Shown here: positions 45,683-54,387 of the stretch, piece after piece
How positions within the stretch are numbered: the first letter of the stretch is position 1
Layout of the letters: every line of letters starts with the position of its first letter
Assembly (NCBI RefSeq): GCF_013283645.1
Contig: NZ_JABEKV010000004.1
Span: 610,889-674,888 of the forward strand
Length of the DNA: 64,000 nucleotides
Source of the DNA: Sinorhizobium psoraleae
Lineage (GTDB): Bacteria > Pseudomonadota > Alphaproteobacteria > Rhizobiales > Rhizobiaceae
Direction of reading: 5' to 3'
The notes under the pieces: model-generated
Database searches by the model: none
What the model saw: only the letters and a program-made list of their open reading frames with translations
Told to the model about the DNA's origin: nothing
Position numbers and translations under genes: made by a program

Positions 45683-46446
45683 ATGGAAACCGGCCTCTCG
45701 AGCGATGGCCAGTCTCCAAATTTGCGCAAGTAGGCGCGGGAGAATGCCGCAGCGCTGCCGAATCCGACTTCCCGCGCCACTGCCTTCACCTTGGCCCCCT
45801 TGGATAGCTTCCGCCGGGCAATGGTCAAGCGCCATCCCGTCAGATAAGCCAGTGGCGTCGTGCCGACCACGTCGCGAAAAAGAGCCATAAAATGGCTTCG
45901 CGACATTCCTGCCGCGGCAGCAAGCTCTTCGCTGTTCCAAGAGCGGGTCGGCGCATCATGCATTGCTGCCAATGCGCGGTGCAACGCGGGGTGGGACAGG
46001 CCCGCCAGCAACCCGGGTCGGGTGGCCCCGCGGTCAATTGCCGAGCGTAAAATAAGCAAAACCATCACTTCGCAGAGCCGATTGAGTGCCGCGCTCCGCC
46101 CGCAACGGGATTCCAGGGCCTCTGCCAAGAAAGCGGCTGTCGTGTCGCGCAGGGCCGGTATGTCGTTGATCTCGACCCGGACTTGATCCGGCAAGGCGTT
46201 CATGAGCGGGTTATGCGCACCCTCGAAATCGACGGCTACAGTCACGAGAACCGGCGGCTCGGGCGTTGCGTCGCCACGCACACAAAGGATGACTTCTTCT
46301 GCGGGGCCTCCGGGTGCACCTACGACAAACAGCATCGCTTGGCCGTCGCTGGCACGGGCCGGCTCTAACGAGGCCGCCAGCTCGAACATGTCGAAGAAGG
46401 CTGAGAGGCGATCTCTTTTCGGGTGGGAAATCAGATTTTCGATCAT
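45679..46446 (-). CDS. AraC family transcriptional regulator
   Basis: 255 aa. The C-terminal pair of HTHs (about 160-250) is clear: SWNSEELAAAAGMSRSHFMALFRDVVGTTPLAYLTGWRLTIARRKL, then VKAVAREVGFGSAAAFSRAYLRKFG. The N-terminal half is a cupin-like sensor domain (FFDMFELAASLEPARASDGQ, then VVGAPGG). Divergent from the peroxiredoxin-like gene at 46541 (94-base gap), which is its likely target. It resembles regulators that answer oxidants or small aromatics. Confidence 0.9.
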   Translation of the reverse strand: MIENLISHPKRDRLSAFFDMFELAASLEPARASDGQAMLFVVGAPGGPAEEVILCVRGDATPEPPVLVTVAVDFEGAHNPLMNALPDQVRVEINDIPALRDTTAAFLAEALESRCGRSAALNRLCEVMVLLILRSAIDRGATRPGLLAGLSHPALHRALAAMHDAPTRSWNSEELAAAAGMSRSHFMALFRDVVGTTPLAYLTGWRLTIARRKLSKGAKVKAVAREVGFGSAAAFSRAYLRKFGDWPSLERPVSI

Positions 46447-46540
46447 GTTTTTCGGACCAACGATTGCTTCAGGTATGGAAGGTTAAAGGCCCGACGTCAA
46501 CGCAGCAGCGTCGGCAGCATCACACCAATGGAGTTAATCA

Positions 46541-47077
46541 ATGTTAATCCCGAGAATGCCGGCCCCTGGCCTGACGGTCAGAACTCTCGATCATGGAACC
46601 TTCGATCTCGCCAGCGAAGCGCCCTCGCTCATGACGCTGGTGTGCTTCTACCGTGGCCTCCACTGCCCCCTGTGCGCAACGTATCTGAAGGAGCTTGATC
46701 GACTGACGCCATCCTTCGCGGAACGAGGCGTCAGCACAATCGCCATAAGCTCCGACGGCGAAGAACGCGCCCGGCAAATGGCGAACAAGATCGGTGCCGA
46801 GCACCTCCGCGTCGGCTACGGGCTCCCATTGGGCGTGGCGCGGCAATGGGGACTTTACGTTTCGACCTCGCGCGGCAAGACGTCTCTTGGTATCGAGGAG
46901 CCCGAACTATTCTCCGAGCCGGGGATCTTTTTGGTTAAGCCGGACCAAACGGTTTATTGGCTCTCCGTGCAGTCCATGCCGTTCGCTCGACCCAATTTCG
47001 CTGAAATGGTGCAAGCGTTGGATTTCGTGATCAAGAACGACTACCCGGCACGCGGCGAGTATACCGGCGAGGTGTGA
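46541..47077 (+). CDS. AhpC/TSA-type peroxiredoxin-like protein
   Basis: 178 aa thioredoxin-fold protein. LVCFYRGLHCPLCATYLKEL holds a CxxC pair (Cys42 and Cys45) at the peroxidatic position, followed by ISSDGEERARQMANKIG and a C-terminal FLVKPDQTVYWLSVQSMPFARP segment. Members reduce peroxides or act as bacterioferritin-comigratory-like thiol enzymes. GGAG lies before the ATG. The divergent AraC-type regulator probably controls it. Confidence 0.85.
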   Translation: MLIPRMPAPGLTVRTLDHGTFDLASEAPSLMTLVCFYRGLHCPLCATYLKELDRLTPSFAERGVSTIAISSDGEERARQMANKIGAEHLRVGYGLPLGVARQWGLYVSTSRGKTSLGIEEPELFSEPGIFLVKPDQTVYWLSVQSMPFARPNFAEMVQALDFVIKNDYPARGEYTGEV

Positions 47078-47316
47078 TCCTCGCCTGCCGCTATCCGTCC
47101 CCCGCTCACGTCGATGGCATTCGGACGCCGGAACGCAGCTCTGGCGCATTAGACCTCGTTTCGGATCGTGCAACCTTCGGCGTGATCATTGATCGGGCCC
47201 ATCGCCTGCATGAAGGCATAAACCGTAGTGGGGTGGCCCGCCGCGAACCTTCGGGTGCTTCTCCTCCGGTGAAGCGCGATCAATGCATCGGAGGGATTGA
47301 CAGACCTCATAAATAG

Positions 47317-47330
47317 GTAGATCGGTCTAC
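47317..47330. promoter_or_regulatory. TetR-type operator candidate
   Basis: GTAGATCGGTCTAC is an inverted repeat (GTAGA/TCTAC with a TCGG centre) about 20 bases upstream of the TetR GTG start. The TAGAYC...GRTCTA shape is common for TetR regulators, so autoregulation is likely. Confidence 0.55.
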
Positions 47331-47352
47331 ATAGTGGTTTTGGAGAGACGAC

Positions 47353-47928
47353 GTGACCGGGAAGACGCCAGCCAGGGAGCGCCTGCTGAACGCCGCAGCC
47401 GAGCTGTTCTATCGCGAGGGTGTCGGGGCGACGGGCATCGATGCGATAACCGCCCATGCGGGGGTCGCGAAAATGAGCCTCTACAACAACTTTTCGTCCA
47501 AGGCCGATCTCGTCGAAGCCTATATGCAGAGGCGCCTCGATGAATGGAGGGAACTCCTTCAGGAGCGGCTGAGCCATGCGGCGACGCCTCGGGAGCGCGT
47601 GCTGGCGGTCTTTGATTCCTATGTGGACCATGCGGCCCTTGCCTATGCGTGGGGATTTCGCGGATGCGGCCTCCTCAATGCTGCCGGGGAACTCGCCGTA
47701 GGCGATCCCGGCCGGGCGGTCGTCGCCTTCCAGAAGGAAGAAGTGGAGCGGCTGTTCAGGGAACATCTTCTCGACATGCGGCCGGCGGCCGGCACCTCGA
47801 TCGATGAGACGGCGCAACATCTCTCCTTTCTGCTCGAAGGCGCGATGTCCCGCGCCGGCCTCGAGGGGAATGACGCGCGGCTGAAAACGGCGCGCAAGAT
47901 CGCTGTCTCGATTTTGGAACAGCTATGA
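47353..47928 (+). CDS. TetR family transcriptional regulator
   Basis: 191 aa. HTH at 8-55: RERLLNAAAELFYREGVGATGIDAITAHAGVAKMSLYNNFSSKADLVEAYM, a canonical TetR_N. The ligand-binding helices contain a HAALAYAWGFRGCGLLNAAGEL segment with one Cys. GTG start. The EamA-type transporter starts 61 bases later on the same strand, so the pair likely forms an operon in which the regulator represses export of its inducer. Confidence 0.92.
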   Translation: MTGKTPARERLLNAAAELFYREGVGATGIDAITAHAGVAKMSLYNNFSSKADLVEAYMQRRLDEWRELLQERLSHAATPRERVLAVFDSYVDHAALAYAWGFRGCGLLNAAGELAVGDPGRAVVAFQKEEVERLFREHLLDMRPAAGTSIDETAQHLSFLLEGAMSRAGLEGNDARLKTARKIAVSILEQL

Positions 47929-47989
47929 CGTCGAGGTTCCCGCGACGTCGGGACCGTGCCTCCTGCCACCAGAAACCGGATCCCCATCG

Positions 47990-48919
47990 ATGAGTGAAGC
48001 TGTTGCCACGGCCCCGTGCCGTCCGAGGAGCGGAATCTCGGCGATTGTCATCCTCGTCATCCTCGAGGCGGCGCTGGTGATTTCCTGGAGCGCGGGGTTC
48101 GTCGGCATCCGGTGTGCGATCGACCATGCTCCGATCTTCCTGATCCTTCTGTGGCGAAGCCTGTTGTCCGGGCTGATCCTGCTTCCCTTCGCGCTCGCGA
48201 TGGGCCCGGCGATCCGGTGGAAGGACGCGCTTCCGCAGATGCTGTTCGGCGCGCTCGCCATGTCCGGTTATCTCGCCGGCTTCGCGCTGGCGATCTCCCA
48301 TGGCGTCCCGACGGGTCTCGTCGCCCTGATTACCGACATGCTGCCGCTGGCGGTGGCGATATTGTCCTGGCCGGTTCTCGGGCAGGCGCTGACCGCGCGC
48401 CAGTGGTTCGGCTCGTTTATCGGTCTTGCAGGCGTTCTGATCGCTTCGGGCTGGTCTCTCGACATGGGTGACGTGCCGCTCTGGGCCTACGGCCTGCCTG
48501 TTCTCGGCACGCTTTCGCTGGCAATGGCGACGCTGCTTCAGAAACGCAGCCCGACCAGTTCCATGCCTGTCTATCAGAGCCTGTGCATCCAGTGCCTTTC
48601 GGCATCGGCGATCTTCGCCGTGTTCGCCTGGCACGAGGGAGGCGTTCTTCCGGTGCTCGACGCGGGCTTTATCGGCGGCATTCTCTGGCTCGTCTTCGTG
48701 GCGACGTTCGGGGCGTGGAGCCTCTACTACATCGCGCTTCGGAAATCGTCTCCGGCGCGGGTCACGGCGATCCTGTATCTGAGCCCGCCGGTGACGATGA
48801 TCTGGGCCTGGGTGATGTTTGGCGAACCATTGTCCTTTGCGATGGCAGGGGGACTGGTCGTTTCACTGTTCGGCATCATCATCGTCGCGAGATCGCAGAA
48901 GCCGGGTGATGCGGTTTAG
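47990..48919 (+). CDS. EamA (DMT superfamily) transporter
   Basis: 309 aa with ten predicted helices in two EamA repeats (first about 20-150: LEAALVISWSAGFVGIRCAI...PLAVAILSWPVLGQALTARQWFG; second about 160-300: PVLGTLSLAMATLLQKRS...RVTAILYLSPPVTMIWAWVMFGEPLSFAMAGGLVVSLFGI). Such proteins export amino acids, nucleotide sugars or drugs. Located 61 bases after the TetR gene, its probable regulator. Substrate not known. Confidence 0.9.
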   Translation: MSEAVATAPCRPRSGISAIVILVILEAALVISWSAGFVGIRCAIDHAPIFLILLWRSLLSGLILLPFALAMGPAIRWKDALPQMLFGALAMSGYLAGFALAISHGVPTGLVALITDMLPLAVAILSWPVLGQALTARQWFGSFIGLAGVLIASGWSLDMGDVPLWAYGLPVLGTLSLAMATLLQKRSPTSSMPVYQSLCIQCLSASAIFAVFAWHEGGVLPVLDAGFIGGILWLVFVATFGAWSLYYIALRKSSPARVTAILYLSPPVTMIWAWVMFGEPLSFAMAGGLVVSLFGIIIVARSQKPGDAV

Positions 48920-49092
48920 CCGCATGGCTCTGCAGGACGGCGCTTGCAACACGGCGTGGCAACAAAGAGCTTGGCATGGCGTGTTCGGCGGCCATTGTGC
49001 GTCCGATCGGACGCACGGACCCCGGTATCTTGAACTGCTGCATACACCCGAACGCATTGACAGCGGTGACCTGGGGCGGAACACTCCGGGGC

Positions 49093-50088
49093 ATGGCTTC
49101 TGCTTTCATCATCGGCGGTACCGGACAGATTGGCATCGCGGTCGCCAGGCGCCTGGCGGAGGAGGGCTGGGCGGTGCGGCTCGGTTCGCGCACGCCGCCA
49201 CCAGCTGAAGGCCCATGGCAGCACGTCCCTTTCGACCGCAGCGCTCCAGACGCGCTGAAGACCGCGATCGGCGACGGTGCGGATCTATTGATGGACTGCA
49301 TAGCGTTCGACGAAGCGGATGCGGACGGACTGCTCTCGGCGCAGGCGTCCGTTGGTCACATTATCGCGGTGTCCAGCGCGAGCGTCTATCGCGATGAGCA
49401 AGGCCGCACCCTGGATGAAGCCGGTGAGCGCGGCTTCCCGCGTCTTCCTGTTCCAATCCGCGAAGATCAGCCGACAGTTGATCCGGGCCCCGGCACCTAT
49501 TCCACCAGGAAGGCAGCCATGGAGAGGCGGCTCCTCGATCGCGCGCAATGCCGCGCCACCATCCTTCGTCCTGCGGCGATCCACGGGCCCTACAGCAAGC
49601 ACGCGCGGGAGTGGTGGTTTGTGCGCCGGCTGCTCGATGGCCGGCAGCGCATTCCGTTGGCCTATGGGGGGCGAAGCCGGTTTCAAACGACCTCGGTCGC
49701 CGCAATCGCCGAGGCGGTGGTGTGGGCGGTTGCAGGAGACAGGCCGCCGATCCTCAACGTCGCCGACGCCGACGCGCCGACGGCTGCTGAAATCGGCCGC
49801 GCCATCATGGCCGCGATGGGGCGCAGTGCCGAGATCGTCGGGCTTTCCGACGAGCCCTATCCGCCATCCGCCGGAATGAGTCCGTGGTCGGTCGCAGGTC
49901 CTTTCGTCTGCTCGAGCCTCGCGCCGAACGCCGGTACCTATGCGCAGACCGTGCGCGATGCGGTCATCTGGCTTACCGAGGCGACACGCGGGCGAGATTG
50001 GCGAAGCGTCCTCCCGCAGCTCGCTGCCTATCCCTGGGACCTGTTCGACTATGAAGGCGAGGACCGCGTTCTGAGTGCGGCGCGATGA
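49093..50088 (+). CDS. NAD-dependent epimerase/dehydratase family protein
   Basis: 331 aa extended SDR fold. FIIGGTGQIGIAVARRLAEEGWAV is the dinucleotide site, the catalytic Tyr and Lys appear as YSTRK in GTYSTRKAAMERRLL, and ATILRPAAIHGPYSKH is the usual motif after it. It probably acts on a nucleotide sugar or modifies a small carbonyl. ATG 49093 is used; the longer frame starts in an R1 scrap at 48990-49045. It stands alone. Confidence 0.85.
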   Translation: MASAFIIGGTGQIGIAVARRLAEEGWAVRLGSRTPPPAEGPWQHVPFDRSAPDALKTAIGDGADLLMDCIAFDEADADGLLSAQASVGHIIAVSSASVYRDEQGRTLDEAGERGFPRLPVPIREDQPTVDPGPGTYSTRKAAMERRLLDRAQCRATILRPAAIHGPYSKHAREWWFVRRLLDGRQRIPLAYGGRSRFQTTSVAAIAEAVVWAVAGDRPPILNVADADAPTAAEIGRAIMAAMGRSAEIVGLSDEPYPPSAGMSPWSVAGPFVCSSLAPNAGTYAQTVRDAVIWLTEATRGRDWRSVLPQLAAYPWDLFDYEGEDRVLSAAR

Positions 50089-50196
50089 CCGGCGCGAGCG
50101 GTTTCAGGCGGCTTCCGAAAGCAGGCGCCTTGAAGAACTCGGCCAATTGAGTCCACACTTTCAAGATCAGGTATGCCTGACCGTCTATCCGTCCAC

Positions 50197-50292
50197 TGCA
50201 TGTTTTCTTAAACGATCTAAGGATAAAACATGCAGCAATTCAAAGTGCTACAGCGTCCTTTGCGCGCTTCACAAGACGCGCGGCGCTTCAGG
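50197..50292 (+). repeat. R1 repeat, full
   Basis: CATGTTTTCTTAAACGATCTAAGGATAAAACATG outer hairpin, then GCAATTCAAAGTGCTACAGCGTCC and GCGCGCTTCACAAGACGCGCG. It ends 14 bases before the DUF1801 start. Confidence 0.85.
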
Positions 50293-50305
50293 TGGAGTGA
50301 ACGCA

Positions 50306-50818
50306 ATGGCTGATAAGTCATCCGTCAAATCAACGAAGGCCGCAAAGACGCCGGCGGCTGCGAAGGCGGCCAAGACGGCCAAGACCACGGCAGCCAAGGA
50401 CGCCGCGATGGGCGCGAAGCCGACGCTTCTGTCAGGCGGCAACCCTCAGATCGCCAAGGCCGATGGCGATGCGCCCGTGCAGGCCTATATCGCGGCGATG
50501 CCGGGCTGGAAAAGCGACGTCGGGCGCCGCCTCGACGCGCTCATCGTGCGCACGGTCCCCGGCGTGCTGAAGGCGGTCAAATGGAACTCGCCGTTTTACG
50601 GAGTCGAGGGCCAGGGCTGGTTCCTGAGCTTCCATTGCTTCACCAGGTACATCAAGGTGACCTTCTTCCACGGTGCGTCGCTCAGTCCCGTTCCGCCCGT
50701 CGAGTCCAAGGACAAGAACGTGCGCTACTTCCACATCCACGAGGATGAGGAGATCGACGAGGAGCTGGTGGCGCGCTGGATCCGGCAGGCTTCGGAGCTG
50801 CCCGGCTGGGTGCCGTAA
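50306..50818 (+). CDS. DUF1801 domain protein
   Basis: 170 aa. The N-terminal 45 residues are a Lys/Ala-rich tail (STKAAKTPAAAKAAKTAKTT) that could bind nucleic acid. The DUF1801 fold follows: YIAAMPGWKSDVGRRLDALIVRTVPGVLKAVKWNSPFYGVEGQGWFLSFHCFTRYIKVTFFHGASLSP. ATG 50306 is taken because the preceding bases are the R1 element. Function of the family is unknown; members often sit in pairs, as here. Confidence 0.85.
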   Translation: MADKSSVKSTKAAKTPAAAKAAKTAKTTAAKDAAMGAKPTLLSGGNPQIAKADGDAPVQAYIAAMPGWKSDVGRRLDALIVRTVPGVLKAVKWNSPFYGVEGQGWFLSFHCFTRYIKVTFFHGASLSPVPPVESKDKNVRYFHIHEDEEIDEELVARWIRQASELPGWVP

Positions 50819-50844
50819 CGCAAACGGCTCAAGTGCTGACGGCA

Positions 50845-51002
50845 GCGCGGTTGCGTCTTCTCGGACGCACAAAGATCGCTGCAGCAAGAAATGCGGTGTC
50901 GATGCCGGACCGTTTCACCGTTTTCTTGAAACAGTGAAATGGTCTAACTCTTTGGAACTGCGCAATTCCGGACGGAAGCACACTTTTCCTGGGATTGCTG
51001 TG
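50845..51002. repeat. R1 scrap followed by an R2 copy
   Basis: R1 inner half at 50845-50890 (GCGTCTTCTCGGACGC, reversed) and R2 at 50958-51002 (GCGCAATTCCGGACGG...ACACTTTTCCTGGGATTGC; the core is shortened by about 10 bases). They lie between the two DUF1801 genes. Confidence 0.75.
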
Positions 51003-51025
51003 AAGCGACGGGGAGCGACAACAAG

Positions 51026-51478
51026 ATGAAGAAAGCGACACCCATGGAGAATGGAAAGAGCAGCTTGAATGAAGGAGACGCTTCTCCCTCCGAGCTGATA
51101 AACGCGAGAATCGAGGAGCTGAGTGACTGGCGGGGCGAGACGCTCGCGCGGATCAGGATGCTGATCAAGCAAGCCGATCCCGAAGTGGTCGAGGAGTGGA
51201 AGTGGAGAGGGGTTCCGGTTTGGTCGCATGCCGGAATCATCTGCACCGGAGAGACCTACAAGGCCGTGGTGAAGATGACGTTCGCCAAGGGCGCCTCGCT
51301 GGAGGACCCGTCGGGCCTCTTCAACTCCAGCCTCGAAGGCAACACCAGGCGAGCCATCGATTTCCATGAGGGCGAGAAGATCGACGAAGAGGCGCTGAAG
51401 GCGCTCATTCGCGCCGCCGTGGCGCTGAACACGTCGGTACAGGCTGCGCGCTCCAGGAAGAAAACGAAGAGCGCTTGA
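51026..51478 (+). CDS. DUF1801 domain protein
   Basis: 150 aa. PSELINARIEELSDWRGETLARIRMLIKQADPEVVEEWKWRGVPVWSHAGIICTGETYKAVVKMTFAKGASL is a full DUF1801 core; EKIDEEALKALIRAAVALN closes it and the tail is Lys/Arg-rich (RSRKKTKSA). The paralogue upstream carries its basic tail at the other end. Plausibly a distinct substrate or partner; role unknown. Confidence 0.87.
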   Translation: MKKATPMENGKSSLNEGDASPSELINARIEELSDWRGETLARIRMLIKQADPEVVEEWKWRGVPVWSHAGIICTGETYKAVVKMTFAKGASLEDPSGLFNSSLEGNTRRAIDFHEGEKIDEEALKALIRAAVALNTSVQAARSRKKTKSA

Positions 51479-51741
51479 GGAAGGATAACCCGAGGTGCGT
51501 CGCTCACGTTTCCTCCTGGTTCGCCTTGCTACCAGCGAGCGAGCATGATGGTGGCATCCCTGCGCTTGTCACGGGCAGGAGGTGTTGTGGCGCAACTTCG
51601 GATGGAAAACCGGTACGCAATTTTCCCCGGAACTAATTCGTTTTAGCTAATAGACATTGCAATTCTGATTATGCAAAGTGATTCGGCTACAACTTTGTAG
51701 CGTCGACCATTACCCAATCCTTTTCAGTAGCAATTTAGAGC

Positions 51742-51770
51742 AGAGCCCCTGATAGAAGACTGGGGGCTCT
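51742..51770. terminator. hairpin after ohrR / DUF1801
   Basis: The gap 51479-51829 has no gene. AGAGCCCC (51742-51749) pairs with GGGGCTCT (51763-51770). The plus side ends GTTT, so it could end either convergent transcript. A degenerate R2 copy lies at about 51596-51640. Confidence 0.55.
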
Positions 51771-51829
51771 GTTTGCTCATGCGCGCGGGTGGGCCTGCCG
51801 AAGGGCTTATTGCCCGTCGCAAGGAGCAG

Positions 51830-52330
51830 TCACGGTTTTTCCGGGTCGCCCTGCGTGGCGCGCAGGAGATTGTCGCGCAGCCTCGCCACGTTCCTCTGCA
51901 CGTTCTCAAGGTCGTCTCCGAGCCCGGTGGCGTCGATCAGCGATGCGGCGGCATCGGTTTCAAGAAGCTGGCGGCCGGCGGGTGTCAGGGTCACGCGCAC
52001 CTGCCGCTCGTCGTCGAGATCGCGGCGGCGCCGGATGTAGCCGACCGACTCGAGCTTCTTCAGGATCGGCGTCAGCGTGTTGGATTCCAGAAACAGCTTT
52101 TCGCCGAGCTCCCGCACGGTCTGGTCATCCTCCTCGGAGAGCGCCTGCAGGGCAATGTACTGGGTGTAGGTCAGGCCGAGCTCGTCCAGGATCGGCTTGT
52201 AGGCGCGACCAAAGGCGAGGTTCGCCGAATAGATGGCGAAGCACAGGAAATTCGAAAGCTTCGGGCCTTTGCCGCCGGCCTGCGGGGATTGGGGCGGCGC
52301 CTTCGTTTTCTTGGAAGTGGGCATATTCAC
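51830..52330 (-). CDS. ohrR: organic hydroperoxide-sensing MarR regulator OhrR
   Basis: 166 aa MarR-type winged HTH. The redox Cys30 stands in SNFLCFAIYSANLAFGRAYKPIL, which is the OhrR sensor sequence, and YTQYIALQALSEEDDQTVRELGEKLFLESNTLTPILKKLE forms the DNA-binding domain. Oxidation of the Cys by organic peroxides releases DNA and de-represses ohr. The divergent layout with two perfect palindromes between the genes is the classic arrangement. The frame ends within a Lys/Pro tail. Confidence 0.95.
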   Translation of the reverse strand: MNMPTSKKTKAPPQSPQAGGKGPKLSNFLCFAIYSANLAFGRAYKPILDELGLTYTQYIALQALSEEDDQTVRELGEKLFLESNTLTPILKKLESVGYIRRRRDLDDERQVRVTLTPAGRQLLETDAAASLIDATGLGDDLENVQRNVARLRDNLLRATQGDPEKP

Positions 52331-52357
52331 GGGTCCTTGTTGTTCGATCCAGATATA

Positions 52358-52441
52358 AATCGGATCCGATTAAATTGGAAGCGCTTGACATCGGATTCCG
52401 TTTCGCTTATTTAACTCGCATCCGAATGAATCGGATCCGAT
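52358..52441. promoter_or_regulatory. ohr/ohrR intergenic promoter and two OhrR palindromes
   Basis: AATCGGATCCGATT at 52358-52371 and ATCGGATCCGAT at 52430-52441 are perfect palindromes sharing TCGGATCCGA. Between them lies a good promoter for ohr: TTGACA at 52385-52390, a 17-base spacer and TATTTA at 52408-52413. The right palindrome covers the start region of the ohr transcript, so OhrR binding would block it. Confidence 0.8.
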
Positions 52442-52467
52442 CAAAATTGAACAGAAAGGATTTCGCC

Positions 52468-52863
52468 ATGACCGAGAAGCTTCTTTTCACAGGTAAGACC
52501 CACAACACCGGCGGCCGTGACGGCGGCACCCGCAGCAGCGACGGCAAGCTCGACCTCAGGCTGTCGCAACCGCATCCGGCTGCGGAAAACCTCTTCGGCG
52601 CCGCCTGGTCGGCCTGCTACATCGGGGCGCTGGAGCTTGCTGCCTCCCAGCGAAACATCAAGCTTCCGGCGGGTACCGCGGTCGATGCCGAGATCGATCT
52701 CAACGTCGACGATGGATCCTATTTCCTGCGGGCGCGCCTCAATGTCAGCGTGCCGGGTATCGAGCGCGAGCTCGCGCAGGAGCTGATCGAGGCGGCGCAC
52801 GGGATCTGCCCTTACTCCAAGGCGACCCACGGCAACATCGACGTCGCCACGAGCCTGGTCTGA
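52468..52863 (+). CDS. ohr: organic hydroperoxide resistance protein Ohr
   Basis: 131 aa OsmC/Ohr peroxidase. The catalytic Cys50 lies in AAWSACYIGALELA and the resolving Cys114 in GICPYSKAT, the Ohr-specific pair. It reduces organic hydroperoxides using lipoyl-type donors, protecting membranes. Regulated by the neighbouring OhrR. The ATG follows GAAAGGA. Confidence 0.97.
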   Translation: MTEKLLFTGKTHNTGGRDGGTRSSDGKLDLRLSQPHPAAENLFGAAWSACYIGALELAASQRNIKLPAGTAVDAEIDLNVDDGSYFLRARLNVSVPGIERELAQELIEAAHGICPYSKATHGNIDVATSLV

Positions 52864-52872
52864 CGGGCCAGG

Positions 52873-52935
52873 GCCGCCGCAATTCAAAGCGTTCCAGCAC
52901 CGTGCGCCTGAAAAGACGCACGGTGCCGTCCGGCA
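52873..52935 (+). repeat. R1 repeat, inner half
   Basis: CGCAATTCAAAGCGTTCCAGCACCGTGCGCCTGAAAAGACGCACGGTGC. Here the arms are GCACCGTGCG/CGCACGGTGC, another compensated set. Lies after ohr. Confidence 0.8.
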
Positions 52936-52972
52936 CACTTGACCGACAACTTGCCCGACAGGGGCGGACGGG

Positions 52973-53299
52973 TCAGCGAAGGCTCTGTTCGTCGACGAGA
53001 ATTTGATGGATCTCGATGCGCTCGGGCAGCGCAATGAGGAATTCGGGGTCGCGGTCGAGGTGGTGGACCTCGGTCGGCTCGCCCTTGGTGAACGAGGTCA
53101 TGGCCTCCATGTCGGCCCAGTAGGAGATCGTGGTGAACCAGATCTCCTCGTCGCGATCCTCGCGGAAGAGCTGAACGCCGAGCGCTGTCTTCTCGAGCGG
53201 CGGGATGCCCTCGGCGAGGATGTAACGCTCGTATTCATCGGCGACATCAGGGCGGGTACGGCCGCGCCAGATGCGGGCGATGGTCGGCTTGGTCGGCAT
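52973..53299 (-). CDS. antibiotic-biosynthesis-monooxygenase-like (ABM) protein
   Basis: 108 aa ferredoxin-like fold: TIARIWRGRTRPDVADEYERYI at the N-terminus and the DEEIWFTTISYWADMEAMTSFTK core with Trp/Phe positions are ABM-like. Such proteins degrade small aromatics or heme, or serve as dimeric sensors. The start at 53299 is used; the preceding in-frame residues lack a ribosome site. It ends close to the previous repeat. Its gene runs in the same direction as the hydrolase 63 bases upstream, so the two may be an operon. Confidence 0.7.
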   Translation of the reverse strand: MPTKPTIARIWRGRTRPDVADEYERYILAEGIPPLEKTALGVQLFREDRDEEIWFTTISYWADMEAMTSFTKGEPTEVHHLDRDPEFLIALPERIEIHQILVDEQSLR

Positions 53300-53362
53300 G
53301 GCATTCTCCTTCGTGCAGGCAGGTGCCACAGCGCCCCGGCGCCGGCCGGGACGGCGCGGCAG

Positions 53363-54241
53363 TCAGGCGTGGTGACGGGTGAGAAAGTCGCGAACGAGCG
53401 GCAGCGCCGCGTCGAAATGGGTTTCCAGGAGCCAGTGGCCGGCCTCCTGAATCAGATGCAGTTCGGCATCCGGCAGATCGCGGAGATAGGCCCGGGCGGA
53501 TTCGGCGGGCATGTAGCCGTCCTCCGGTCCCCAGACGACCGCCGTCGGCGGACCATGGTCGCGAAGGTACGCCTGATAGCGCGGGAACCAGGCAAGGTTC
53601 GCCTCCAGCTTCTCCATCAGCCCGACCGCCACCTGCCGGCGTACAGCGCTGTCCATCAGGGGCCAGTGCAGCTTCCATAGGTCGGGCGGGACCCGTGCGG
53701 CCACTTCTTCGGATACCTCGCCGACGAACTCGGCGCGGAAGCCTTCCTCGCTCACCGCCTTCTCGAGCGGGCGGTGCTTCTCATCGCTCTTGTCCGCCCA
53801 CCAGGCCTTGATGGTCTTGTACTTCGGGCCAAGCACATCCTCGTAGATGTCGCCGTTCTGGATAATGAGCGCGGCGGTGCGCTCGGGATGGGTGATCGCG
53901 TGACGCAGGCCGATCTGCGAGCCGTAATCGTGGAGCCACAGCGCATAGCGATCGAGGCCAAGATGGTTGGCAACCGCCGTCAGCACGCCTTCGTAGGCGT
54001 CGAAGTCGTAGCCGAACGAGGCCGGGTCGGGTGTATCGCTGTAACCGAAGCTGGGCCAATCGAATGCCACGGTCCGCCAACGATCAGCGAGCGCCGGCAT
54101 GAGGCGGCGGAACTGGTAGGACGAGCAGGGATAGCCGTGCGGCAGGAGCAGCACCGGCGCGCCGGCCGGCCCGGCCTCGCGCAGGAACAGGCGGTGTTGG
54201 CCGATTGTCTCATGGCGGTGTTCGACGAAGCAGTTCTGCAT
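53363..54241 (-). CDS. alpha/beta hydrolase, haloalkane dehalogenase / epoxide hydrolase-like
   Basis: 292 aa. Oxyanion motif LLLPHGYPCSSYQFRRLMPAL, nucleophile elbow WLHDYGSQIG with Asp105 (an aspartate, not a serine), and late catalytic His in EAGHWLLETHF. An Asp nucleophile puts it with dehalogenases and epoxide hydrolases rather than esterases. A WFPRYQAYLRDHGPPTAVVWGPED block carries the acid partner. Substrate unknown. It lies just upstream of the ABM gene. Confidence 0.88.
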   Translation of the reverse strand: MQNCFVEHRHETIGQHRLFLREAGPAGAPVLLLPHGYPCSSYQFRRLMPALADRWRTVAFDWPSFGYSDTPDPASFGYDFDAYEGVLTAVANHLGLDRYALWLHDYGSQIGLRHAITHPERTAALIIQNGDIYEDVLGPKYKTIKAWWADKSDEKHRPLEKAVSEEGFRAEFVGEVSEEVAARVPPDLWKLHWPLMDSAVRRQVAVGLMEKLEANLAWFPRYQAYLRDHGPPTAVVWGPEDGYMPAESARAYLRDLPDAELHLIQEAGHWLLETHFDAALPLVRDFLTRHHA

Positions 54242-54387
54242 CGGGCTTCTCCGCTGGGTGCACCGGCCAAACGCATTTAGCCGGTCCCGGTTCCGAGCGG
54301 TTCGCCGGGCATACGGAGGAGCGGCAAAAAATCGTTGTCAGGCGTCAGCAAGCCGACCGTCGCGAAACCACCACCGCCGACGCGGGA

